DNA from: Chitinophagales bacterium
GTDB lineage: Bacteria; Bacteroidota; Bacteroidia; Chitinophagales; Saprospiraceae
Assembly (NCBI GenBank): GCA_013298845.1
Contig: JAAFJN010000028.1
Span: 1-64,000 of the forward strand
DNA: 64,000 nt
Direction of reading: 5' to 3'
Below, in pieces: positions 41,533-51,557 of the stretch. Below the pieces are notes generated by a model that made no database searches, had not been told where the DNA came from, and worked only from the letters and a program-made list of their open reading frames with translations. A program made the translations under genes and the position numbers. Each line of letters opens with the position of its first letter. Position 1 is the stretch's first letter.

Positions 41533-43926
41533 TTATCCTCCAAACTCCACTTTGTACGCCAAAATAGGTAGCAACGGCGCCTGGTAATACGTTTTCACCT
41601 TTTGAACGCGCACATCATAGTAACGGCCCTGCACGTTTTTGCGGTTCGTCGCGTTTTGAATATCCAGCGAAACGGTAGTAGTCACCCGGCTAAAATTGCG
41701 TTTCAGGCGCACCCCGGTATCCAGGCGCAGGTAATAGGGCATGATTTCTTCAAAAGCGCGCGATTCATCGTACACGGCTTTGCCCTGAGCGATGGAAGCC
41801 TGCACATCAATCGGTGTTTCGCGCAATCCCCCCGAATGGGTCAGTTTCAGGTTCAGCCCGATGGTCCGGTTTTTACGGCGCGTATTCCAGTTCCACTCTT
41901 TACCCGTGGTGAGGGTATTGATAAAACCGGCGTTAAAACGGGTATCGTGCCACACGCCGTTGCTGCCTTTGTACTCGGCGTTAAACAGCGACGACGACCA
42001 CATGCCGTAAAAACCTTTGGTCAAAAACTTTTCCACCGTCAATTCGAGGCCGTAATTCCGCCCCATGCCTTTGTTCACCACGTAACGATCTTCAAAACCC
42101 GCAATCAGGTTGAGCATTGAATAAGCGTCACTGGTGGCACCACTCACCGGCGCATCGGTGATGGCCTGGAAATACAGTTCCGGTTTGATGTGCCAGTTGC
42201 CGCCCCAAACCCGGTCGTACGACAATACCCAATGGTGCGCCTGCGTCATGCCCAGCGAGCGGTTAGGTTGGGTAATGCTGCCGTTATCGTCGGTAATTTT
42301 GGTAAAATACGTACCCAAAGGCTGCATTTGGCCGTGTTTCCCGTACCCGAAACTCAGCGTTTGTCCGGGGCGAAGGGTGTATTTCACCGATGCCCGCGGC
42401 TCCACCGAATACGTGTTGTTGAGGAACAAAAAGAGGCCGTGCAGACCCGCACTCCAGGTCCATTGCGCCGATGAACGGTACTGCCACTGGGCAAAAGCAT
42501 TGGCGCTGGTGGTGGCTCCTTGGTCTTGCAAAACGAGGCGAAGCGCACTTTCTTCGTCGTTCCAACTTTTTTGCCGCAGGTTATAATCCAAAAAGTTCAC
42601 GTACGCCCCCGTGCGCAGGAGGTGGCGGCGGTTAAATTTGTGGTTCAACGTGGTAGAAACGGTGAGTTTGCGTTGTATAAAGGAATTGTCCTGAAAACGG
42701 TACAGGGCGTAATTGGGGTTGTAGCGGTCGGTGACATCGCCGTTGCGGGTGCCGGAAACGGCCACTACCGATTTTAAGGAAGTTTGGTTGCCCAAGATCA
42801 GACTGTGGGTCATACCCGCCACGCCCGAATTAGCCAAAAACAAACCATCGTATTCGAGGTTGGGATTATCGAGCCATTGCAGTGAATCGGCCTTGCCGTA
42901 ATAACGCTGGTCACTTTTTCCGCCCATTCCAAAGAGGGTAAACACGCCCGCCCGGCCCGCTGGCAGCCAGATATTCCACGAAAGATCCTGAAAATTGGTA
43001 ACGGCATCGCCGAGGGGTACCCCGATTTTGGCTAACACCGACAAGGTGGAATAACGGTAATTGACCAAATACGAACCAGTGCGTTTGCCCACCCGGAAAG
43101 GGCCTTCGGTGGCGACATCAAAGCCTAGTACCCCCGCCTGAAACGTGTATTCGCGGCGGTCGCTGTTGCCTTTGCGCATTTTCAGGTCAAATACCCCGGA
43201 AGTGGCGTTGCCGTACTCGGCGGGAAAAGCCCCGGTAAGAAAATCGGAATTGGTGAGCAATTGAGCGCTCAAAATGGAAATGCCGCCGCCCGAACTGCCG
43301 ACGTTGGAAAAGTGGTTGGGATTCGGAATATCCACGCCTTCCATGCGCCACAGGAGGCCATTGGGCGCATTCCCGCGAATGACGATAATATTGTTCCCGT
43401 CGGAGGGCATGGCCACCCCGGCGAACGACGAAGCCATCCGGGCGGGATCGTTCACCGCTGCCGCAAAACGTTGGGTTTCTTCCACCGAAAAGGTGCGGGC
43501 GCTTACCGCTGATAATTCGTTGAGGGCTTTTTGTTTTTCTACTTTAGCGGTAATCACCACTTCGTTTCCGGCAATGATATTTTCTTCCAAATCAACGGTG
43601 ATATCGGTTTCTTTACCCGAGTTGAGGGTGATATTGGGTAAAAAAGCCTCTTTGTACCCCACGTAACTAATGCGCAGGGTGTGTTTCCCGAGGGGCAGGG
43701 CCGCAATGCGAAAACGGCCTTCGACATCGGTGACGGCACCTTTAACGGGTTCTACCGATACGACGCTGACCGTGGCACCGATCAAAGGCGCTTTCAGGGC
43801 TTTGTCCAGCACCACGCCTTTGAGGGTTTGGGTCAAAGTTGTTTGGGCAAAAATGGTATTTTGGGCAAAAAAGCAAAACAAGGTCAGGACGCTGAATGGC
43901 ATCCAGGTTTGGTGTATTCGTAGCAT
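41533..43926 (-). CDS. TonB-dependent outer-membrane receptor
   Basis: The 797-residue product has a signal peptide (residues 1-27). A carboxypeptidase-like regulatory domain follows (LKGVVLDKALKAPLIGATVS to LRISYVGYKEAF, about 32-115). The plug domain has GNNIIVIRGNAPNGLLWRME and a 22-strand-type barrel with a terminal YKVEFGG. It imports a large substrate with ExbB/TonB energy. No SusD-like partner is adjacent, so the substrate is unknown (siderophore, peptide or glycan). I chose ATG 43926 over a frame extending to 44037. Confidence 0.92.
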   Translation of the reverse strand: MLRIHQTWMPFSVLTLFCFFAQNTIFAQTTLTQTLKGVVLDKALKAPLIGATVSVVSVEPVKGAVTDVEGRFRIAALPLGKHTLRISYVGYKEAFLPNITLNSGKETDITVDLEENIIAGNEVVITAKVEKQKALNELSAVSARTFSVEETQRFAAAVNDPARMASSFAGVAMPSDGNNIIVIRGNAPNGLLWRMEGVDIPNPNHFSNVGSSGGGISILSAQLLTNSDFLTGAFPAEYGNATSGVFDLKMRKGNSDRREYTFQAGVLGFDVATEGPFRVGKRTGSYLVNYRYSTLSVLAKIGVPLGDAVTNFQDLSWNIWLPAGRAGVFTLFGMGGKSDQRYYGKADSLQWLDNPNLEYDGLFLANSGVAGMTHSLILGNQTSLKSVVAVSGTRNGDVTDRYNPNYALYRFQDNSFIQRKLTVSTTLNHKFNRRHLLRTGAYVNFLDYNLRQKSWNDEESALRLVLQDQGATTSANAFAQWQYRSSAQWTWSAGLHGLFLFLNNTYSVEPRASVKYTLRPGQTLSFGYGKHGQMQPLGTYFTKITDDNGSITQPNRSLGMTQAHHWVLSYDRVWGGNWHIKPELYFQAITDAPVSGATSDAYSMLNLIAGFEDRYVVNKGMGRNYGLELTVEKFLTKGFYGMWSSSLFNAEYKGSNGVWHDTRFNAGFINTLTTGKEWNWNTRRKNRTIGLNLKLTHSGGLRETPIDVQASIAQGKAVYDESRAFEEIMPYYLRLDTGVRLKRNFSRVTTTVSLDIQNATNRKNVQGRYYDVRVQKVKTYYQAPLLPILAYKVEFGG

Positions 43927-44106
43927 AATTTTGTAATGGTTGTGCGGGCGCTGCGTGGGTGCAGATGCCTGAATAGCACTGCGCCCGGGTGAAAAGAAGT
44001 GCCTTCCGGACGACACTTCCATGATGATCAAACGCACCCGTTATGAGTTGAAAATCACCCTTAGACACATAAGCCGCGGTTTACCCTGATTTGAAAAGAA
44101 CTTTGA

Positions 44107-44155
44107 CGGAAGACATCAGATGGAAGACATTAGATGGAAGACATCAGACGGAAGA
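44107..44155. repeat. 14-bp tandem repeat (GGAAGACATCAGAT)
   Basis: Three and a half copies of GGAAGACATCAGAT/GGAAGACATTAGAT lie in the 306-base gap 43927-44232, which otherwise shows no gene. Confidence 0.75.
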
Positions 44156-44232
44156 AAGAAGTTAGACTTTGGTTGATAGACGTAATACATTCATAATGGC
44201 TTGCTTATGCACTAACGTCCATTAAAGCCGCC

Positions 44233-44478
44233 GTGTGGCTTTGTCTTTCAGGAGGAATCTATGGGCTTGCCATTGGGAATAAAAGTGAAAAATTAAAAGT
44301 GGCCATTAAAATGGCTATTGTGGATATGTTTTACAGTGTATTAGCGGCTTTTATGTACCATCACGATCCCGTAGATCCCTTCTGGATGACAAAGCCACAC
44401 GGCGTTTTTTTACTGATATTTTGTGGTCTGGCCAGTATGTACCTCAAAGGGGCTTGGATTTTGGGCAAAAGACGATAA
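44233..44478 (+). CDS. Possible small two-helix membrane protein
   Basis: An 81-residue frame starting at GTG 44233 has two hydrophobic segments (residues 25-41 and 57-77, FLLIFCGLASMYLKGAWIL) and a polar His/Pro turn between them. An internal ATG at 44311 would keep both. There is no family match and the sigma gene follows on the same strand, so it may be a real small protein or a fortuitous frame. Confidence 0.4.
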   Translation: MWLCLSGGIYGLAIGNKSEKLKVAIKMAIVDMFYSVLAAFMYHHDPVDPFWMTKPHGVFLLIFCGLASMYLKGAWILGKRR

Positions 44479-44564
44479 GTGGGGGAGCGGACAAAAAAAA
44501 TCTTCTGCCGCGTCAGGGTAATATTTACCTTGCGTGTCTCAGAGCATACGAACCCGTTAAAGTT

Positions 44565-45154
44565 TTGAAGTATCAGGAATTACACCACGAATCAGAGGCG
44601 CTACGCCGGGGCGATGAATCCGCTTTCGACGCCGTTTTCCGAAAGTATTATGAACCACTTTGCCGCTACGCAATGGGATTGACCAATGGTGATCCCGACG
44701 AAGCCGAAGATTTGGTGCAGCAGGCTTTTGTAAAACTGTGGGAAAAACGCACATCGCTCGACATTGCCTGGTCTGTAAAGTCGTATTTGTATAAAATGGT
44801 CCACAACGCGGCCCTTAACCGAATCCGACACGCAAAGACCCGGGAAAAATATCACCAATTTAACGCTCAACCATTGGAGAATGCACACGAAATGCCGGAG
44901 GATACCTTACCGGAACTCCGCCAGAAATTTCAAAAAGCCTTGCAGGACTTGCCGCCGCAATGCCGTAACGTCTTTGAACTTAGCCGTTTTGAAGAGTTAA
45001 AATACCGCGAAATCGCCGAACAACTCCAAATTTCGGTCAAAACCGTCGAAACCCAAATGGGCAAGGCACTCAAGATGATGCGACTCCATTTAGCCGATTA
45101 TCTGGTGACCCTCGTTGGTCTCTGTTTCTACCTTTCACTCTTTTTTCAACGTCT

Positions 45155-45158
<4 letters not shown>
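44565..45158 (+). CDS. ECF sigma factor of FecI/FecR type
   Basis: The 197-residue product has region 2 (DEAEDLVQQAFVKLWEKRTS, then SYLYKMVHNAALNRIRHAK). Region 4 follows with CRNVFELSRFEELKYREIAE and QLQISVKTVETQMGKAL. Bacteroidota FecI-like factors commonly use this region 4. No ATG lies near the family N-terminus; TTG 44565 (LKYQELHHESEALRRGDE) fits best, with TACCTTG (44526-44532) as a weak -7. It overlaps the FecR gene by 4 bases. Confidence 0.88.
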
Positions 45159-46174
<1,016 letters not shown>

Positions 46175-46246
46175 AACATTACGAAAGGCTCATTGCGGGC
46201 CACATTTACCCCGGCGAAAAGCACCTTGGGGATAAAAATTAACGCT

Positions 46247-48172
46247 ATGAAACATAAAACAACCCATTTTTGGATATACCTCGCCGGTGTATTGTACGGC
46301 ACGTTGTTGTCGGCGCAATTGCAGGCCCACGATATTTTGGCCCTGCGCCTGAATGTCTCCTTTTACCAAACGCCCATCGCGACGGCATTGGACGAAATAT
46401 CGGAAAAAGGCCGTTTTCAGTGGTCGTACAACGCCAATATTCTCGAAAAAAACCGCCGGGTGACCTTTGCCAGCCAACAACAAACGGTGCGCGAAATTTT
46501 GCACGAAATTTTGGGCGGCGAATACACTTTTAAACAAAGCGGCGAATATTTGATTTTGAAAAAAGTCAAAAAGCCCGAACAACGCGTCAGCGGGTATTTG
46601 AGCGACAAAAAAACGGGCAAAAAACTGCCCAACGCCACCATTTACGACCGCCAAACGCTCAAATCTACCACCACCGACGAAAACGGCTATTACGAATTGC
46701 CCGTTACGCCCACCTCGGAAATCGTGGTGGCTACCCTCGATTACAAAGACACTGTGTTGCAGGTGACCTCACAAAGCCCACGTTTTATCAAAATTGAAAT
46801 GCTGCCCGATTCTTTGGGTAGCCCTGGTTTGCCCAAAAGTTTACGCAGCACGGTGAAGGAGGATTTTGCCAAAATGCAAAGCGATTTTACCAAATTGTTT
46901 AACCTGTCCAAACAGGAAATCAACGAACGCAATACCCGGAATGATTCCCTGCGCCGCTCGTTTCAACTGTCGTTTATGCCCCATATCGGTACCAATCACC
47001 GCATGAGTGGCAGCGTCGAAAATGATATTTCGGTCAATGTGCTGGTGGGTTATTCCAAAGGTAACCGCCTGGTGGAAGTGGGGGGAATTGGCAATATTAC
47101 CCGCGAAAACATCGAAGGGGTGCAAATTGCCGGGGTTTTTAACGCCGTTGGCGGACTAGTGAACGGCGTACAAATTGGCGGCACCTTCAACGCCGTGGAT
47201 GGCAATGTGGATGGCGTACAACTCGGCGGGGTAATGAATGCCGTGGATGGCAACGTGGAAGGCGTGCAAATTGGCGGCGTATTAAATGCCGTGGACGGCA
47301 ACGTCGACGGCGTGCAAATTAGTGGTGTTGTTAATGTAGTAGAAGGCAATGCCCTCGGCGTTCAAATTGCCGGATGCCACAACCAGGCCGACACGGCGAC
47401 GTTGCAAATTAGCGGTATCAGCAACATTTCTCTATACCAAAAAGGCCCGCAGGTAGCCGGTATTTTGAACATCGCCGAACACGCGGATAACGCCATTCAG
47501 GTGGGGGGGATTTTGAACATCAGCGAACACGGACAAACGCCCACCCAGGTCGGTGGCATCGGGAATATCGCCGATACCACCGTTGGAACCCAGGTAGCGG
47601 GCATTTTTAACCGGGCCAATTTTGTAAAAGGGGCGCAAGTAGGATTGATTAACTCCGCCCGCACCATTGACGGCGTACAGTTTGGACTGCTTAATTTTTC
47701 GCGGTACGGCGGGTATTGCACCGTTGAAGCCTCCACGAACGAAATTCACTGGGCCAATGCTGCCCTCAAAACGGGTACCCACCGTTTTTACACCATTTTC
47801 ACGGCGGGTTATTCACCCGAATCCAACACGGCCGAAAATGAAACCCTGTGGAGTTACGGCTTTGGCGTGGGCACTTATCTCCGCGCCCAAAAACGCCTCG
47901 GGGTGTCTTTTGATTTGATCCATCGTCACCTGAATCAGGGCCGTTACAGCGATGATTTGCGCGAATGGGAACAACTGGCCGTGGGTTTCAACTGGCGTTT
48001 GGGCAAACACCTGCATTTGGCCGCCGGGCCATCGGCAAACCTGCTCATTACCCGCGATCAAAATTTTAAAAACGAATTCGTTCCGTCGGGTTATCCGCAA
48101 TGGAACCCGACAAATAGCGACAATTTGCGGTTCTGGCTGGGCGGTGTTGTTAGTGTGAAATACCGGTTTTGA
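46247..48172 (+). CDS. STN-domain protein with beta-solenoid repeats and a barrel-like C-terminus
   Basis: The 641-residue product has a signal peptide (residues 1-26). An STN secretin/TonB N-terminal domain follows (VSFYQTPIATALDEISEKGR to GEYTFKQSGEYLILKKVKK, about 33-108), then a carboxypeptidase-like regulatory domain (113-190) and a linker. About ten repeats with the core GVQIGGVLNAVDGNVD lie at 277-490, like the LA_2272-type surface repeat. A terminal domain has alternating strands and ends KYRF. It takes the place of the TonB receptor in a sigma-FecR operon. It may report a surface signal to FecR. The TGA stop lies at the edge of a module C repeat. Confidence 0.75.
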   Translation: MKHKTTHFWIYLAGVLYGTLLSAQLQAHDILALRLNVSFYQTPIATALDEISEKGRFQWSYNANILEKNRRVTFASQQQTVREILHEILGGEYTFKQSGEYLILKKVKKPEQRVSGYLSDKKTGKKLPNATIYDRQTLKSTTTDENGYYELPVTPTSEIVVATLDYKDTVLQVTSQSPRFIKIEMLPDSLGSPGLPKSLRSTVKEDFAKMQSDFTKLFNLSKQEINERNTRNDSLRRSFQLSFMPHIGTNHRMSGSVENDISVNVLVGYSKGNRLVEVGGIGNITRENIEGVQIAGVFNAVGGLVNGVQIGGTFNAVDGNVDGVQLGGVMNAVDGNVEGVQIGGVLNAVDGNVDGVQISGVVNVVEGNALGVQIAGCHNQADTATLQISGISNISLYQKGPQVAGILNIAEHADNAIQVGGILNISEHGQTPTQVGGIGNIADTTVGTQVAGIFNRANFVKGAQVGLINSARTIDGVQFGLLNFSRYGGYCTVEASTNEIHWANAALKTGTHRFYTIFTAGYSPESNTAENETLWSYGFGVGTYLRAQKRLGVSFDLIHRHLNQGRYSDDLREWEQLAVGFNWRLGKHLHLAAGPSANLLITRDQNFKNEFVPSGYPQWNPTNSDNLRFWLGGVVSVKYRF

Positions 48173-48215
48173 GTGAAAAGTGAAGAGTGAAAAGTGAAGA
48201 GTGAAAAGTGAAGAG
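48171..48215. repeat. Module C array (14-bp units)
   Basis: GAGTGAAAAGTGAA repeats three times, starting at the stop codon of the STN-solenoid gene (TTTTGAGTGAAAAG). Confidence 0.8.
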
Positions 48216-48249
48216 CGATTTTTGATTTTTTAATGTATTTGAAAAAGTA

Positions 48250-48351
48250 GTAACTATCCAGCCGCTTTCCACTGACCTCTACCGAGGTCATAGATGGCGG
48301 GAAAGCCCAAATTTTGTACGTTTTCCCCGCGTAAAGTGGCTGGGTAGTTAC
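48250..48351 (+). ncRNA. Putative structured RNA element, three-way junction
   Basis: Bases 48250-48268 (GTAACTATCCAGCCGCTTT) pair with 48333-48351 (AAAGTGGCTGGGTAGTTAC) over 19 positions, two of them G-U pairs as the plus-strand RNA. Inside are a seven-pair hairpin with a UACC loop (TGACCTC/GAGGTCA, 48273-48290) and a second stem GCGGG/CCCGC continued by AAA/TTT (48297-48330). The minus-strand RNA would replace both G-U pairs with A-C mismatches. No gene overlaps it. It lies 160 bases before the DUF2807 gene. It could be a leader RNA, an sRNA or a miniature mobile element. Confidence 0.5.
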
Positions 48352-48360
48352 AAAAAGTAC

Positions 48361-48446
48361 GCTACAATGGGCAACAAAAACGTGTACACTACGACGGGCA
48401 AATTAGCGGCATACATCTGCCAAATCTGATAGATTTTGCAGATGTA
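48361..48446. repeat. Dispersed modules A and D
   Basis: GCTACAATGGGCAACAAAAA and ACTACGACGGGCAAAT (A) are followed by GGCATACATCTGCCAAATCT and AGATTTTGCAGATG (D), matching 38885-38950 in order. Module D folds by itself (CATCTGC/GCAGATG and AAATCT/AGATTT). Confidence 0.7.
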
Positions 48447-48510
48447 CGGGCGAACCTTGTGGTCGCCCCACTACAACGGAAAAATAAATTCAACTAAAAT
48501 AGCAAACAGC

Positions 48511-49230
48511 ATGAAACAAATCAAGTATTTAGTGAACCTTTTGTACCTGGGAGGACTATTTTTTATCATTCCGGCCTGCGATTGGGCGGGCACCCGCGGC
48601 AGCGGCGATTTCAAAACCGAAACCCGGTCGGTGAGTAATTTCCACGCGTTGGAAATTGACGTTCCCGGCGAAATTGAAGTCCGCGTGGATTCGGTTTTTA
48701 AGGTAGAAGTGACCTGCGAAGAAAACATTATTGACGATCTGGAAACGATTGTGGACGACGGCACTTTGGAAATTTCCTTCGACCGCCGCGTGTACAGCGT
48801 GGATGATTTGAAAATAATCGTTTATGCCCCGGCCTGGGATGCTTTTGAACTCAATGGCAGCGGAAACATTAAAGTGCGCGACCTGATTACCGGCACCAAA
48901 CTCACCCTCGATATTTCCGGCAGCGGTAATATTGACGTTCCGAACGCCGTTTTTGGGCAATTTGACCTGCGCATCAGCGGAAGTGGCGACATTGAACTGG
49001 ATGGCGAAGGCGACCACCTGGAGGCCACCCTCGACGGAAGCGGCGATATTGACGCCGTAGAATGCCCCGTAAAAACCGCCGAAGCCGACCTGACGGGCAG
49101 CGGCAATATTCGCCTGTACGTGACCGATACTTTGGACGTGGAAATTGACGGCAGCGGCAACGTAGAATACAAAGGTGAACCACAGGTCACCAAAAACATT
49201 TCCGGCTCCGGCAAAATCAAAAAGATTTGA
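48511..49230 (+). CDS. DUF2807 (head GIN domain) lipoprotein
   Basis: The 239-residue product has a lipoprotein signal (LFFIIPACDW, lipid Cys about residue 23). The auto-transporter-like adhesin head domain DUF2807 follows, a beta-helix with about seven SGSGNI/DGSGDI-type turns (FELNGSGNIKV, DISGSGNID, ISGSGDIELDG, LTGSGNIRLYV, ISGSGKI). Such proteins are common in Bacteroidota surfaces with no defined ligand. Start 48511 gives the signal peptide; an earlier frame from 48436 overlaps module D. The structured element at 48250-48351 lies upstream. Confidence 0.85.
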   Translation: MKQIKYLVNLLYLGGLFFIIPACDWAGTRGSGDFKTETRSVSNFHALEIDVPGEIEVRVDSVFKVEVTCEENIIDDLETIVDDGTLEISFDRRVYSVDDLKIIVYAPAWDAFELNGSGNIKVRDLITGTKLTLDISGSGNIDVPNAVFGQFDLRISGSGDIELDGEGDHLEATLDGSGDIDAVECPVKTAEADLTGSGNIRLYVTDTLDVEIDGSGNVEYKGEPQVTKNISGSGKIKKI

Positions 49231-49386
49231 CCTGATCTTCATCACCCCCTTTAGTGTCTCAACTCATCCGTTGGTTTGACGTGTATCATTTTTCACGGCG
49301 GGCAGTCGCCGCAACTTTGTGGTGAAAAAGAAACAATATTTACCCTGGTTTCTTTTTCAATTTATTCATTCAAAACAAAGTAAGTC

Positions 49387-50232
49387 GTGAAAAAGATACT
49401 CGTACCAACGGATTTTTCCGTTAACGCCGACAAAGCCCTTTATATAGCAGCCGAGATGGCGGCCAACGCCAATGCAACCCTCGAAATTCTGCACGTTAAC
49501 ACTTCTGCCGCGTACACGCCCTTGATGCCGGAGTATGCAATCCCGGACGATGGTTTCGACGATTACGCCGAATCCGTCAGTTCCGACCTGCACGCCCTGA
49601 AACGCGTCTTGGTCTCCCAGCCTAAATTTGCTAATCTTACCGTGGAAAGTCGGGTGGAAGATGGATTTCTGCACACCACGATGAACCGTATTGCCCAAGA
49701 CGACGGTTGCGACATGCTCGTCATGGGAACTAAAGGGGCTACCGGTGCCACCGAATTTTTTGTGGGTTCCAATACCGAAAAGGTCATCCGCACGGCTTCG
49801 TGTCCGGTGCTGGTAGTACCCCAAAATACCAAGGATTTTAAGATCCGAACCGTTGTATTAGCCACCACACTCCGTCCTGACCAATACTCCGCCTTCGAAA
49901 CCCTCGTCGAATGGCAAAAAACCAATCTTTTTGACGTAAAAGTATTGTACCTGAACAATCCTGGCGGATTCGCAAATATGGAAGCGATTTACACCGCTTT
50001 AAATGAATTTTGCACCCGTTCGGGCCTCATCAACGCGGAATTATTTACCGCAACCAATACTTTTAACGAAGAAAGGACCATCCTCAGTTTTGCGGATGAA
50101 CATGCTGCGGATTTGATTGCAATGGCAACGCATCAGCGCCGTGGCGTATCCCACATGATGTTTGGCAGCCTCACCGAGGACACCGCCAACCATTCTGATA
50201 TCCCGGTTTTGTGCATACCAATTCATAATTAA
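49387..50232 (+). CDS. Universal stress protein with two Usp domains
   Basis: The 281-residue product starts at GTG with MKKILVPTDFSVNADKALYI. The first Usp domain (1-150) has the nucleotide-loop stretch MGTKGATGATEFFVGSNT and ends VIRTASCPVLVVP. A second, more diverged Usp domain (160-281) ends MATHQRRGVSHMMFGSL and DIPVLCIPIHN. It binds ATP or related nucleotides in the cytosol and is typically stress-induced. It is single, with no operon partners. CAACTTTG, one mismatch from the -7 consensus, lies upstream, and a terminator follows. Confidence 0.92.
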   Translation: MKKILVPTDFSVNADKALYIAAEMAANANATLEILHVNTSAAYTPLMPEYAIPDDGFDDYAESVSSDLHALKRVLVSQPKFANLTVESRVEDGFLHTTMNRIAQDDGCDMLVMGTKGATGATEFFVGSNTEKVIRTASCPVLVVPQNTKDFKIRTVVLATTLRPDQYSAFETLVEWQKTNLFDVKVLYLNNPGGFANMEAIYTALNEFCTRSGLINAELFTATNTFNEERTILSFADEHAADLIAMATHQRRGVSHMMFGSLTEDTANHSDIPVLCIPIHN

Positions 50233-50244
50233 TTAGTGAAGTTC

Positions 50245-50280
50245 GGGCGCTCTCAGTAGAACTACTGGGGCGCTCATTTT
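50245..50280 (+). terminator. Terminator of the Usp gene
   Basis: GGGCGCTCTCAGTAG pairs with CTACTGGGGCGC around a three-base loop with a small internal asymmetry, followed by TCATTTTTCATTTT. Confidence 0.65.
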
Positions 50281-50306
50281 TCATTTTGCGATACAAAAAC
50301 AACACT

Positions 50307-50879
50307 ATGAACAAACTTTTGGCCCTTACCTTATTGGCTTCCTTTTTGCTGCTCAACGCCTGTTCGCCTTTTTCCAAAGTGTATTCGGAAGAAGAACCGG
50401 GCGTAAATATGTACAAATACCACACCTTTAACTGGCAAAACAACGAAAACACCACGGAAGGCAATAAAGGCCCCGAATGGCTGACCCGCAGTACCCAAAC
50501 GCAGATCCGCAACGCCGTGGAACAACACCTGGAACGCCAGGGATTTGCCAAATGCACCGATAAACCCGACCTGATTGTACACTACCACGTCGTGGTCAAA
50601 AATGAAGTTTTGTACGTGCCCGAATGGCCTTGCGACCGCCCCGGTGAAGGACATAACGGCGGCCACTACGACCGCTGTAACCGCATCCGGCCGGTGCAGT
50701 ACCGCGAAGGAACCCTCATTATTGACCTGATTGACACCAAAGACGGCACTCAGGTGTGGCGCGGTGCGGCAGTAAGCACCCTCAATAACATGATGCCCAA
50801 CGAAGTAGACGACCGAATCAAAAGCGCCATTAAAGCCATTTTTAAAAAATTTCCAACAAAGCCCAAAACCCTGGCTTAA
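50307..50879 (+). CDS. DUF4136-type lipoprotein
   Basis: The 190-residue product has a lipoprotein signal (LLASFLLLNAC, lipid Cys about residue 19). The DUF4136 pattern follows: a strand YHTFNWQ, a helix TRSTQTQIRNAVEQHLERQG, DLIVHYHVVVKN, then GTLIIDLIDTKDGTQVWRG and a terminal helix RIKSAIKAIFKKFP. The family is found in envelopes of many Gram-negatives without known activity. I chose ATG 50307 over the upstream frame 50286. Confidence 0.85.
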   Translation: MNKLLALTLLASFLLLNACSPFSKVYSEEEPGVNMYKYHTFNWQNNENTTEGNKGPEWLTRSTQTQIRNAVEQHLERQGFAKCTDKPDLIVHYHVVVKNEVLYVPEWPCDRPGEGHNGGHYDRCNRIRPVQYREGTLIIDLIDTKDGTQVWRGAAVSTLNNMMPNEVDDRIKSAIKAIFKKFPTKPKTLA

Positions 50880-50960
50880 ACCCTGCTCATCCTTTTAATA
50901 CCTTCTTGTACATGATGCATTCAAAAGTTATAAAAACCATAAAATCGGGCGGAGATAGAT

Positions 50961-50995
50961 GACCGGCCCTAAAACTGCGTTTTTGGGGCCGGTTC
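50961..50995. terminator. Hairpin after the DUF4136 gene
   Basis: ACCGGCCCTAAAA pairs with TTTTGGGGCCGGT (one G-U pair) around a short loop. The T-tract is weak, so it may be a transcript-stabilising hairpin. Confidence 0.55.
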
Positions 50996-51022
50996 TTCGC
51001 TTTGAGGGGCTTTTGTACACTT

Positions 51023-51556
51023 ATGAAAAAATATTTTGTTTTTGTAGTTCTGGCCGTGTTATTCACCTCGGCACCGTTGTTTTCCCAAACCTACAACACC
51101 GCCGCCGGGGTCCGCATGGGCGAAGGTTTTGACCTGACTTTCCAACAATACATTAGAAATAACTGGACCGCCGAGGGCATTTTACACGCAGGTATTTTTT
51201 CCAAAAAAGTGGGCGTATCGGTATTAGCCGAAAAACACCACAAAGTGCTGGTTCGCAATTTTGGGGTCTATTATGGTTTGGGCGCGCATTATTACGCCCG
51301 CAAAAACCAAAATCGAATTGAACCCGCCGAACGCACCAACAATGTGTACGGCCTGAGCGGCATCGCGGGGGCAGAAGTGTCTTTGGGCCGCCTCAATTTT
51401 GCGCTCGACCTGAAACCCGAAGTGCATTTTGGCGGCGACCAAACGTACCCGTTCGAGTGGAACCCGTTTTCGGTGTCGGTGCGGTACATTATTGATAAAC
51501 GCGAACGCAAAAAAATGCGCGATTGGAAGGTTTGGGATAAGTTTAAAAGGGGGTAA
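51023..51556 (+). CDS. Small outer-membrane barrel protein
   Basis: The 177-residue product has a signal peptide (residues 1-22, ending APLFSQ). Amphipathic strands follow (GFDLTFQQYIRNNWTAEGIL, VLVRNFGVYYGLGAHYYARK, LNFALDLKPEVHFGG, FSVSVRYIIDK) compatible with an eight-strand barrel. A basic C-terminal tail (KMRDWKVWDKFKRG) is odd for a barrel. Function is unknown. It converges with the Nudix gene, one base apart. Confidence 0.7.
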   Translation: MKKYFVFVVLAVLFTSAPLFSQTYNTAAGVRMGEGFDLTFQQYIRNNWTAEGILHAGIFSKKVGVSVLAEKHHKVLVRNFGVYYGLGAHYYARKNQNRIEPAERTNNVYGLSGIAGAEVSLGRLNFALDLKPEVHFGGDQTYPFEWNPFSVSVRYIIDKRERKKMRDWKVWDKFKRG

Positions 51557-51557
51557 C

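Noticed and set aside
41232-41587. Three Phe/Arg/Cys-rich plus-strand frames
   Set aside because: They are translations of the heptamer array in three frames, not genes.
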